Source: Anisakis pegreffii (taxonomy: Eukaryota > Nematoda > Chromadorea > Rhabditida > Anisakidae). From it: DNA of 64,000 nucleotides. Location of the stretch: NCBI GenBank assembly GCA_035041965.1, contig JAPYMA010000494.1, forward strand, positions 1 to 64,000, given 5' to 3'. Below the pieces are notes generated by a model that saw only the letters and a list, made by a program, of their open reading frames with translations, ran no database searches and was not told where the DNA came from. This document shows, one piece after another, positions 18,101 to 29,658 of this stretch (its first letter is position 1; each line of letters opens with the position of its first letter). The translations under genes and the position numbers were made by a program.

Positions 18101-21100
18101 GATTTACATTCAGTGTGTAACATGTGAAGTGTTGATGTTATTGCTATTGCTACACTTTAAAGATATAGTGAATTCTAAAGTTCATGTAAACACATGTAAA
18201 GATTTTGTTTACTGCCATTCAAATTTATGATTGCGATAATCATCACGGATTGACTCGTGTTTTCCACGCTGACTCATATTGCATTTTGTGTTCTTAAAAT
18301 ATCTTCCACGAGACTTCTCTTCAAATTTATGTGCATATACGATTACATATAATATATTCACAGTCAGTCAACACTGAACAGCACCTAATTGGATTACGGA
18401 TGAATGAGACTGCATTTCGATTATCCTACGATTAAAATCAATCACTCAGTATAATTTCACTCAGCACAGAGTTCACCTCACTGTTCTCCTCCTTTTAAAA
18501 TATAATCAGACACCGCTGTCTATCTTATTGCGATCACATCCATCAGTAGTCTAATCATACTTTGTTAAAATGTTCTCTTTGACGAGCTGAAATTGCTGAA
18601 ATTTTAAGATTCACTCAAGGTATTCATTGTATTCTCCGTGTCATCCGCACTTCAATCAGTTCAATTCCTTCTGAAGATATGGACTGCCTGCATCACGTAA
18701 CGACTGGTCAAGTTAAAATTTCTATAAATCAGCGGTAATTTCAGGTTGATGAGCCACTCTATGGACCGTACGATCTGAGCACAGTGACTTACGTTGGTCG
18801 TTCGGCACACTCGCCGAGTGTTATCAATGTTTATTTGAAAGAAAATGCTATGTGTTTACACTGGAATCATCTAAAACTTACCACCGAGGATGAGCGCGCC
18901 GCGTATTGGGTGCTTCTTTTAGCCAAGGTTTTTTTTTGTGTTGAGTAATATTTATCTTCTTTCATAAGTTCATTTTTATCCATTCAAAAGGCGTTCGATT
19001 GTAGTGAAAACTGGTTAATCGAATGAGGAGGCAATTTCAACGAAAACTAAACAAAATAATCGAATCATCACAAAACCTCTCAACCAATCTATTTACATTA
19101 TCCGAAAATTATCGAATCATCCACATTTAACTCTGAGTTCATCGTGCACCCACATTCTGTCGCTTCACTCATCCTATATTGTGAGTTGCACAACAACTAA
19201 AGAAAAAAACGTTTCGTGCCGACTGGCACCACAATTGACGATAAAATGTGAGATTTGAGAAGAGACTCAACAAGAGCAGATTGTTTCCGGTGAATGACTA
19301 GGGATCTGAGAGTGCAATAGAGTGCTACCAACCAGCCAACCCACCACATGTCGACTTATAATTGAACGAATGCGATAATCCTCAGTTAAGTGAGATGAAC
19401 TACGAACAGTGTTTGACTCTGAAGGTCATTCGAGTTGACTGCCACAGAAGTTTGAAATGTTCCTGTGAAATTCGGTGAAGTGTATTTTGTCATCTGATAG
19501 TTTTCAGTTAGGATCCGTTTGTAGTTCCAGTCGCTCGCAAATTGAGAGTAAATCTATGAGCGTTGCCGATATTTTCAGTGTTTTATGCCGAATGATGATA
19601 CTGTGAAGTATACTGTACGAAATGTAGATGCAGCAGGTCGCGTTTGGATTCGACAAGGTGCCACGTGCCCTTGGTCAAAGGGATGGATGCATCTTTACAA
19701 GGTTGTGAACTTTTTGCTGTTATCTCGAATCGTTGATCAAATGAATGCAAATACTTCCTATGGATGTGACTGCTTCCGTTTCATTTTACAAGCGATTCAT
19801 TGCATTGCCTACTCGGTATAAAGACAAATTCCAAGACATCATTGAAACAAACCGACTGATTCGTTTCATTCTCTTCAGCGAAGGCTCTTTTACGTATTGG
19901 ATAATTGTGCGATTTTATTCGAACTTGACGTGCGAAAGTTTATCGCTATGAAAACCGATGTGGCTAAGGTGGATTGGTGTGCGTCTGTGATAGGCTCACA
20001 AAAAGGACCGTTTTTGCTGACTCAAGATGGAAGGTGAAAAATTCCTCCAGTTTTTTAAAAGTCTTCCTTTTGCCCAATGATGATGCATTTTCGAAGAAAA
20101 TTGATTGATCAACTTTTCAGTTTACACAAAAATCCAATTCATCATACAAAAAATTCTCTTTTGTAAGCTTACAAAAATGATGAATTTTTCGTCAATGCGG
20201 CGAATTCGTCATTCATACTCTCATCATTGGAAAAGAAAATGTTTGCGAAAGATCTGTTCTGTTTTTCTAAAATTTCTTGAGGAATTCGACTGACGCAGTA
20301 ACGATGTTTTGTTCCACTTTAAGAATGCCACCAATTAATGGCCCACTTCAAAGCAATGATGCGTTTTATTGCGTGCTCTTTTGCTTTACAATGTTTATTT
20401 CGCAACAAATTTCGCGATTTTTTTCTCATTCACATCAAAACAAAAAGTGAAACTTGAAGTGAAACGTCTTTCCACTTCGCTAATCCTCATCAATTCGCTA
20501 AGAGTGAATCAATGCAAACTGGTTCTTCAGAAAGACGTTTCGCGCAAACATTCTTCAGATACTTTTGTTGATACTTTCTTTTTTTGGTTTTCTTTTATTC
20601 GTTTCGATCTCATCGTATCAGCGCTCTTCTTATGTATTGTGATCGAAAATTTTTCAATTAATTCTCAACACACTTTTTCCCCGGAAGTTTCATTTTGAAT
20701 CATTGTGAAATCCTGATTTTTCGGGATTGACTAAGCACAAGCGATCGCACGCTTTTCTTTATAAAAATCGTAACGAAATGATCGAATTTTAGTTGGCCAT
20801 AAATGTGGTGCCTCGTTTGGTTGCTTTGCCGCTGAATTTCGACGATAACTTCAAATTTCATGAGATTGAAGAAGTTGTCAGTGTGCCGAAATTATTCAAC
20901 TCTTGAAACGTTCACTGTTTCAGCTCACTTTACGTTCAGTCAGAATGTGACTCCATAACGACGTTGTGGTGTGAGGTTATCTCGAATCAAATGCAGTGTG
21001 TTGGTGCCAAAATAGAAGATCACAAATTGACTGCTGATGATATACCAATTATTGTTGATAAGTGAGTTAAAGCCGAAGTTACGCCTACTTCTAATGTTCC

Positions 21101-24100
21101 TATATCTTCTTAGCACTGAGCGATTCAATCGGCTCAGCTATTGTTGGTTTCCAAGGATGCTGGCTGTTTTCAATAGTACCGTTTTATGCTGGCAATAATC
21201 ACACTCATATGGCTGGTTGATACGCATAAAGATCTTTGTTGTCGTCCAGCCGGAATGAATAATTCATTGATTCACTTCCCTAGAGAATTTCTACGAACTT
21301 GTCTGTTTGATTACTGTGAGCTATTCGAATCAGTGAAGTCAAATGAATAATTACAACGGAAGCTGCGCACTGCGAGAGAGCAGTAATTACTTACGAGACG
21401 ATCAAATTGACTGTGCCATTGATTGTTATAATTTGGAAGGTTGTTCTGATTTTAATTCGAAAACTTTAGATGTATAAAATATATCTCAACTTATGGGCTC
21501 TATCAACCGGGTTTATATCGACGTAATGGTTCCACTGTTGAAGCACGATTGCTTATGGATGAACTGAAAAGAGGCAAGTCATAGTCTTCGGATTTTCGTG
21601 TTGCTCTGCAATAGTGCGTCCGGTAGAGTGCTGAGAATCTTTTTGTAGGACATCATCTGAAGTGTGCGTTTGAGCTTCAAATGACCTCTCTTGTACTCCG
21701 TTAGATTGGAATTGTATGCGTATACATCTCAAATATTTGATTTACAATTCACATATTCAGACCCCATCAATGTTCATATTACACCGACGTCGGATGAAGT
21801 GGTTAATGTCGTGGCTGATGTGTTGCGCTCATTCTTTCGTCACCTTGAATCGCCTTTGATACCGTGCTATATGCAAGAACGCTTGTTTGCTATTGCAGAA
21901 ATCAAAGGTTTGGACATATTCCAAGCTGTGGACAATCTTCTGAATAAAATCTTGTTGATCGATCACTAGTTGAATCAAACACAAGTGGAGATATGAAATG
22001 GGAGCACCGCAGATATATGATAAAGCTCAAGTTTCATGTGCATTTGTAATCCAGTTCAAATCAGTTTAATAAAACGTTAACTACTCCAAAAAAAGGAATG
22101 CTGAAGTGTCACAATATTTGAAGAAATTGTTGAAAATGTCGAAATTTTCAGATTCTTCAAGGCTAGACGAATACCATGAGGTGTTGATGAGTCTGCCACG
22201 AGTTCGTTTGCAAACATTGCGGCGTTTGTTGGATCATTTGAAGGATGTCACTGAACACGCTAACGCTAATCTAGCAAGCATTGAGAATATTGCACAAATT
22301 TTTGGACCAACCATATTCGCCGTAGATAAGGTATTCATGGAGTTGATGTTCCTCGTGTGAAATTCAATTCATTATTCGAATTTAATGTTATCCTTGGAAT
22401 ATTTTGTGAACCGAAAGCATTTAGAAACATTCAGAGATTCAAAAGAATTTTTAGTCGTTGAATTGTTCAGAAGTATTTCAGAATGAAGAGAATCGTGAGT
22501 TCCGAGGCTACGATACGATGGGCGAACAATCGAGAGTTCTTCGAGACCTTATACTCCATTATACGACCATCTTTCGAGTGTCACTGCGTGAGATGCACGC
22601 AAAATCAAAAATTGATATGATTCAGGGCAAAGCCGGCACCGCAAAGGTCGTTCCTCTGGCTCAGTGGTTCTCATAGGGAGTGAAATTACCCATTTCGGGT
22701 AATTTGGAGATGTCAACGGGTAATGGAGGGGCTCGGGAAATTAGTATTTCATGCAACTGTCATTATATGATAGAATGCCATTATGATGGTGTTTTTAACT
22801 GGGATATGTAAATGGCAACACTCTTCATTCTCATATTTGCTGAGCATCATTAGCTCGTCCGGGTCTAACAGGGTTATCATTCGTTTTAACAGGGTTTTCA
22901 TTCTTTTCCTTGCTGCTATAAGCACTCTCATAGCTTTTATCACCAAAAGTGTTCTCTTTTGCTGATTTCTCATTCATTTCACTCAACAGTTAAAGTCAAA
23001 TTCTCATTCTATCAAATACACTCTATAATTAATCATTTGACTGTTGAGGAATGATATTCGATTGCTGTATTGTTGTTTTCGGCTGTCAACACTCATCAAC
23101 GTATCAAGTAAATAGTATATGCTACAGAATGAGAAATTGATCCGAACTATGAAGTGAAGTGAATGAGAAAAACTCATCAATAGAACGGTATTCACATGTA
23201 ATAGCTATGAGAGTGAATACAACACGTCCGAAAAGAATGAGAATTCATCTGAATCAATATGAAGTGAGCGTGTCACAGACAATAGCTTTTCATGGAGTCA
23301 AAATCAATTGCAATTGAGCAACATAACGGTATAAGACAATGGTTCTCAAAAGAAGTGAAATCACCCGTCTTGGGTAATTTGGTGATGTCGGGGAGGGCTG
23401 CCAGATCATCAAAAGGGTTAATGGTGCACCCGAACGTGAGAACCACTGCTCTAGCTTTTTTCAATTTAATTGAGAGTGAATCTAACAGAAAACATTGAAT
23501 CATTCGAATGAAGTTGATAATTTTGAGAAATTTTTGAATAAGAAGAATAATCTTATAAAGTTTTGAATATCGTAATTTAAGGCTCGTGCTGATGGCTTCT
23601 TGGTACCGATACATTTGTTTGAAAAAGACAGCTACACATTCAATGTTCAATCAACGTTAACTGCTGAGCAAGTGAGTGTTATTTAGTTTTCAGTGACAAG
23701 TATCGTCAAAATTTTCTGAATATTTTCTCATCATTCCATACGGAATAAGCAGCATAAACATTGCTGTGTTATTTTTGCAAACGAGCTATCTCGATTCAAA
23801 GCACCCATTTATTATCTAATAATATATCACGATTGTATTGGCTGTTATCAATGCGAGTGACAATTTAATATTAGTTCGTAAGTGGTGAATAATAATTCAT
23901 GATTAGCTGATAGTAGTTATGGTTGATAATAATAGTAATGGTATTTATGATCAGTATTGAACTGCTACAATTTTTAGGTATGTGAGGCTGCTCGCAATCG
24001 TCCGTGCTTTCGTGATGAAGCATCCAAGGGCAATTTTGCTCTGTTTGAGGTCATTTTCAAATTTCTTAATAATACACTCACCTAATGAGTGACCTGATAT

Positions 24101-25216
24101 TATGAAAACTTCCATGAAAGTTAAAAGTGCGTACGTTTCTCCGTGTCAAATTTGCTGAATGATCAGTAAACTTCAGATGATCAAATGTGGTCAGCTACAA
24201 CGACGTGTTGGTTTACGCGAGAAGATGAAGTCAATGGTGACGGGACGTTGGTTGGACTGGGATCCCACAGATTGTTTTCTACTCTTCAAACGAGATCCAC
24301 AACCGTTCTCGTTTGATGTTAGTCTTGTGCTGTTGATAAATACCTTTAATATTCATGATTACTGTTCGGCCGAACATAGCCGAAAATGAGCATTTGAAAT
24401 GGATTTATTAAAGTTGATCTTTCAGAAACTATCATCAGTTGATGAGAACGTTATAAAGTTTTCTGCAGTTTTGATTCAGAACAATGTTGCCTAATGTCGT
24501 CAGTGTTATATTTTTTGATGGAATATTTGAATTCATTTTGAGTTTTTTTTAGCAAATGTATCCATTCGCGGATGATGTGAAAATAGCAGAACCTGGATCG
24601 AAATCGTTCAGTACGGCCCATTTAAAACTTGAAACTGGCACAACGATCGTTCATTACAATAAGGTTAGCAGAACATGCAATTGTCTCTTCTTTACTGTTT
24701 GCTTGTCTTTATATTGACTTTCTTATGACTGCTCCAAGTTGGAAATGTTCGAAGCATACATCATTTGATACGAGGCGATTTTACGGCATATCACCAATAG
24801 ATTTTAGTTCAAGAAATTGCCGAATTCGACTACAAAGGTTACTGATAACATTCGAAGAAAAGCGTACACCCCAGAATTTAGAAAATTCTAAACTCCCCGT
24901 GAATCTAATACAATTTTGACTTTTTCAAAATTATCTCATGAAATCCATCAGTGTTAAATTTCAGTCAATGAAGCAGCTGAACGAATGGCATGTTGATGAT
25001 GTTTTGTGGTTTATGGACCATGAAACTGCTCGAAAGCCACCAACTTCGTTCACGTTAACGTTCATTTTGACGAAAAAAAGTTTCAAATTCAAATCGAAAT
25101 TTATCGGCTATTGTATAGCGTTTCGTGATAATAATCAGCGAGTTCAGTGGCTGAATTCTGTGCTCAGCTCACAGCTGGATTTCCAAGCTTTACCCTCACC
25201 TTTGTTGCAAATTTAA
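15139..25216 (+). CDS. ARAP-type RhoGAP with PH, RhoGAP, RA-like and C-terminal PH domains
   Basis: Coding exons: 15139-16911 (first ATG 15182), 17196-17289, about 17346-17510, 18745-18927, 19579-19701, 19879-20033, 20924-21061, 21470-21573, 21761-21907, 22152-22330, 22482-22646, 23582-23671, 23978-24049, 24177-24317, 24553-24663, 24808-24837, 24965-25216; about 1292 aa. The first 576 residues are disordered, Ser/Pro-rich, with PxxP SH3-type motifs (RKPIPPPRLP, KPPLPKRP). PH1 is around residues 630-724 (GYLHVMFNKKDRGKHWSVL); a second PH-like region spans about 735-860 (GRVWIRQG...GWMHLYK, LFYVLDN). RhoGAP, about 855-1045, has the arginine-finger loop GLYQPGLYRRNGS, LPRVRLQTLRRLLDHL and IAQIFGPTIF. 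An RA-like region (about 1062-1160) and a final PH (...RVQWLNSVLSSQL) follow. The order fits ARAP proteins, which turn off Rho/Arf at membranes, but I found no CxxC zinc finger of an ArfGAP. Frame is not continuous at 17290, and the exon ending 21573 uses a GC donor. The exon starting 15139 is open upstream of the ATG. Confidence 0.85.
22662..23448. mobile_element. hAT-like MITE in an intron of the ARAP-like gene
   Basis: The 787-bp segment starts CAGTGGTTCTCA and ends TGAGAACCACTG, a perfect 12-bp terminal inverted repeat with the CAGTGGTTCTCA sequence typical of hAT (Charlie-like) elements. It is flanked by 8-bp target duplications CTCTGGCT (22654-22661) and CTCTAGCT (23449-23456), 7 of 8 matching; 8 bp is the hAT length. 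No transposase frame is present, so it is non-autonomous. It starts 15 bases after the exon end at 22646. Removing it leaves an intron of about 148 bp, like its neighbours. A second, diverged copy lies at 42656-43477. Confidence 0.88.
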
Positions 25217-28200
25217 TGCAACAATGTCTATGCATTTTATTGATTTCAGCTCATCCATCTCGTTTCTCTCCTCGCCAAATTCCATACAAGTCACACGAGA
25301 TTTTTTGAATCCATTTCTTCAATTTTTAGGGCTAGTTGAGTTACGGTCTGTAAGGATGGAGGGAGGGGTTTGAATGAATGCTCTACAGATCTGCGGAATC
25401 GGATCCTATTCAATGGATTGAAATCTGAAGTTGGGATACTGTTTTTCAAACTATCTCTGTTTGATGAAAGGAACTCAGGTAAGGTTAGTATAAGTGGCTG
25501 AAGAATCTGCACTTGTATTTATGAGTGTGCAGTATGGATGCGGATGGATATGTCTCTAATCAGTTACATTCACAATTCGAGTAACTAACCAAAAAACGGG
25601 TTTCCTTCGAGTCCTAATGCGGCCATATAGTGTGCTGTCAATAATGATTATATCCTGTTGTTATTGAATATTCCATTAAGCTACATAAGTTGTATTCTAT
25701 ATCTTGTATCTGTTCTATATTTTCTCAGATGAACAATTAATTAATTTGTTTGCAATAGCTATTTTTTATTGTTGTTATGAATATTTGAGACATTACGTTA
25801 TGTTATTGTTATTTGACCGATGATGCATTGTTTTAGGGAATATTCTTCTATGTCGCACGCTTATTTGATGATGTATTCTCCTTTGCTATTCGGATAATAA
25901 CCGTAATGATGATACTAGTAATAATGCAAATGAGAGAAGTTTCATTATTAGTACTATTATCATTTCATTATTATGAGTATAATATTTGATATTGCAAATA
26001 TCAAATAATATTTTGCGTTGCCGCAGCATTGAACGCCTTTAGTGACGTTCAATCTCTATTTTTACTGGACGAAGGACGTTCGACAAAAATGAACTTAGCG
26101 ATTGTATGCTGAATGCAGATTGTTAAGGCGCATTAGGGATTTCTATCTCTAGCGGGCGATTATTATACAGGATTCTGTTTTGGAAAGAATCCTCAGCCGA
26201 TGAACTTGGAAAAATGTGTTGTTGAGAGAGAACTGGCCACAATAATGGCATTCAATGATTGCGGGACATTTGACTACCTCGGATTTTGTGTTTTTGACGA
26301 ATAAATCTTCGGAGCGATTTGTATTTGATCGTGAAGAAGTTATATTTCATGAATCTCTTCTCATTTATTTCATGTTATCATTTCACTTGCAGATGAATCG
26401 TTCTTTTCTCTGTCATGTCACTTTTTAGCTTTTTGACGGGAAATTTTATGATTTAAGTTTATCATTTCGCAAAAACTTTCACTGACTGGAATGAATTATC
26501 CAGTTTGCATCTTTTTATGTATTCCTTTCACGTATCAATTATGAATCAATAGGTTCTCAAAAAATATCTGCATCCGAACTAACTTTGAGAAAGACCTCTT
26601 CAGTTTTGTTGTGCTAACACTTCTGATGCAGCCTTCTTGATGCTTGTTAATCTTTAACATTCAACCTCATTATTCCCTAAAAAATTTCGCAAACTCAATC
26701 GAATCGTCTTTATTCAATAGTCTTCGCGTGTATATTTTTGATTTGTTACTGTTTTCTGTCGAAATCACTTCTTAACTACTTAACAATAACATTAAATGTT
26801 GTGTATGAGATTGATCCCGTCAAATAATCGATCAAACAGTATGCAGAATTATCTACTATACATATGTTTCTGTAATATTTCTTTGAAAAATCTTTATTAT
26901 CAGATTCGGAAAATATGGCTTACGTCGCATTTGTTTATATTGAAATGAATAAATTTATTCGCAGATATGGTTGTGGTAACACTTGAATGAGAGATTTTCA
27001 ATCAGTGACAAGAGATCAATAGGGGATCAGTGTATTCATGATGTTCTTATGACGAGTCTCAAATTGAATCGAATCTAAACCTCTCGAAAAGCATGTAACT
27101 TATAACTCCGGACATCGGTTGTGGAGGAGGAATGTATACCGTTCGTTACCAGGAATGTATGTAAGACGTAGACAAATAATGTTTATTTCCATGGATACAG
27201 TTGAATTTCAGAAGGCTTTTCGTAAAGCTCGGTAATATCATCATTACATTTGTAGATTGTATATTGCAAGAGAAGTCTACCTCTATCAAGAAATGAATGA
27301 TACAGGTGAAAACGTTTCTGATGTCTAATGGACAATTCCAGAGATACAGCCAGCCACTTCGTTGATGATTAATTGCTTGTGGCTTAGAGGATCCATTTAC
27401 CATCCATCTATTTTATTCGTTAGCAATTTGCGATTTATTTCTGCCATACTGAATGAATCTTTTATGATGTATTGGTTACTAATTCTGGATTTTAATCATT
27501 CGTTAGTCTTCATTTCTCATTCATCATTCGTGTCCAAGCTGAAATCAATATCGTGTTGAATTCATGAATTATGCACAAAACCACGCAATACACGGCATTT
27601 AATGTTGGATGATTTCGAGTATCCATATCATATTTCTGTTACTCGTTTATGAATATCTTCCAGGAATGAAATATTCTGTGAGAAAATATGCTTTTGAAAA
27701 GTGTTTGAATTTAGCTTGGAACACTCAAGAAATATTGTTGTTCGGATGAATGTTTGGAGCTTGGGCAGATGTGTTATCCTGAGCCTAAGCTACTACCATT
27801 CCGAGCATTCAACTTATCTAAATATATTTCTCGGCTCTCCGCACCCTGATAAGTATTATTACTAAAGTATGAATGGTGTGCACCTGCTCGTATTCTAAGA
27901 TCATTTCAAATTGTATTTGTTATTTTGCTATATTCTTGTTTGATGTTTAAAATTTAAACATCGTCGTCGCTATGAATAAGCATATTATACGCTTTATTGA
28001 AGCAATACTGCGATTGTTGGAAACATCTGCCTGCTATTTTCATAGGTTTTGAAGTGAGACGTTCTGTAGTATTCTGCAAATATTTTGCACATTTGTTATT
28101 TTTATTTCCTAAATTGCGAAAGGTGTGCCATATAACTGACCGATTCTGTTACCGTATAATTCTGTACATTCGTTTGGTTGAGGAGTATTTGGCAGTGCAA

Positions 28201-29658
28201 TGGAGTCTAAGTCTAAGTTTTAAGTTCATGATGAAACTCATTGAATAAACATGCGATGCATTAACATATTCAGTATCTCGACATCATCTGATCTCAGTTG
28301 ACTATCATAAGAATATCAGGTGTACCAGTTTGAAGCTAAGTGTATTCTCAAGTTTGCTAAGAACCGCTATAGTTCTTTGACAATTTCGGATAAAACGGAT
28401 CCTCTGCAACTACAGAAGTGTATATTTTGTTGATAAATAATGCTTATTTTCAAAGATCTGGCTGAATTTCTGAAGATATTTTATGTAACTGAGCGATTTC
28501 ATAATACAACCAAACAGTACGTTTGATTTAGCGTTGTACAATAATGCGTCACTACAGAAATATCATCAGTATCGTTTCAACCTATCTGTATGCTCAGGTG
28601 TGCCGATGATTACGATGATTTCTTTACACCATTGGATAGATTAGATTGTTTGCCGTCAAGATAGTATATATGTTATCTATCGTTAAGGCTCAATTTCACA
28701 GATAGAGATGAGTATCCAGAGGAATCTCATAAAATTGATTGAATTCAGAGGATCATCGAACTCTTCATATTTGATTCCTGAACTGAACAGTATTTGACCA
28801 TAATATGGATGTCAGGGATATCATAATGTTCAAAGTTTTCAAAGGATTTATTTATCTTTCCTTCAACTGGGTTGCAAAAGAGCGAGAATATTTTTGAGTA
28901 TTGGGCTATAACCTATGTGAAGTTGAACGTTTACGAATCAGAGCCACATTGACGTTACGATAATTGGAACGAATCGTACATTTAATATTGTCGTGTCATT
29001 GCAATGCCTCTGGGTTTTTTGTGAAACCGTTTTGAATTGCTTTTCATTTTTGCAATTACAGACGAGCATTTTCACTAAGTGAATTCAAGTGATACATTCA
29101 CAAACCATACAGTTCACACTTCGCATCTCATACTTTTAAAACTAGCTAAAAGTTTCCATCTTTGAGTGAACATCTCTCACACAATCACTCCGAATGACTT
29201 TGTCGCTTTCATTTCAATTTCATTTTCGTCGTCGAATGGAAATGTTCTTTTGCTTTTTCATTTGATGTGTTCCATCATTTTAATGAAATCATTTAAAATG
29301 TAATTATTTTTGACGCTAGCAATCAAATTGGCTACAAGTGGAAGATTAGTTGTTGGTTGAGGTGTTGCCAATGGCTAACCGCAAAACGCCATTAAGTTAG
29401 AATTATCGAGTTACGTTTCGCGTGTGATTGTCATTTTGCTATAAGCCAAGAAGATTAACGCACGTTGTAAAGCTGACGTGTCGATGACGATCTCTCATCG
29501 TTCTGTTTGATTTTGAATTGTATTTTCGATTGTTTATCATATAATACGATTATTCATCATTGCCGTGTTCGTTGTCTTATTGTCGTGTGAAATTAGCATT
29601 GATTTTATAATTTTATTGATGATCTATAATTTATTGGTGTCGTTGTTTCAGTGTGGGT
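25217..29658. other. Intergenic, no supported gene
   Basis: 4.4 kb between the ARAP-like gene and stt-3, both plus strand. All open frames are short and none shows a recognisable motif or exon chain. An 11-bp palindrome (TATTTGATATT, 3-base spacer, AATATCAAATA) lies at 25983-26007, next to a looser inverted repeat of CTAGTAATAATG type at about 25910-25970. The stt-3 promoter should lie at the right end. A 3' splice acceptor ends at 29651. Confidence 0.6.

Noticed and set aside
19508..19578. Alternative upstream exon after TTTCAG at 19507
   Set aside because: Its open frame does not join the PH-coding frame at 19579 and adds no domain sequence.
20369..20698. 109-codon plus-strand frame in the ARAP-like gene
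   Set aside because: It lies in the intron between 20033 and 20924, whose flanking exons join in phase and continue the PH domain; the frame is Phe-rich and low complexity.
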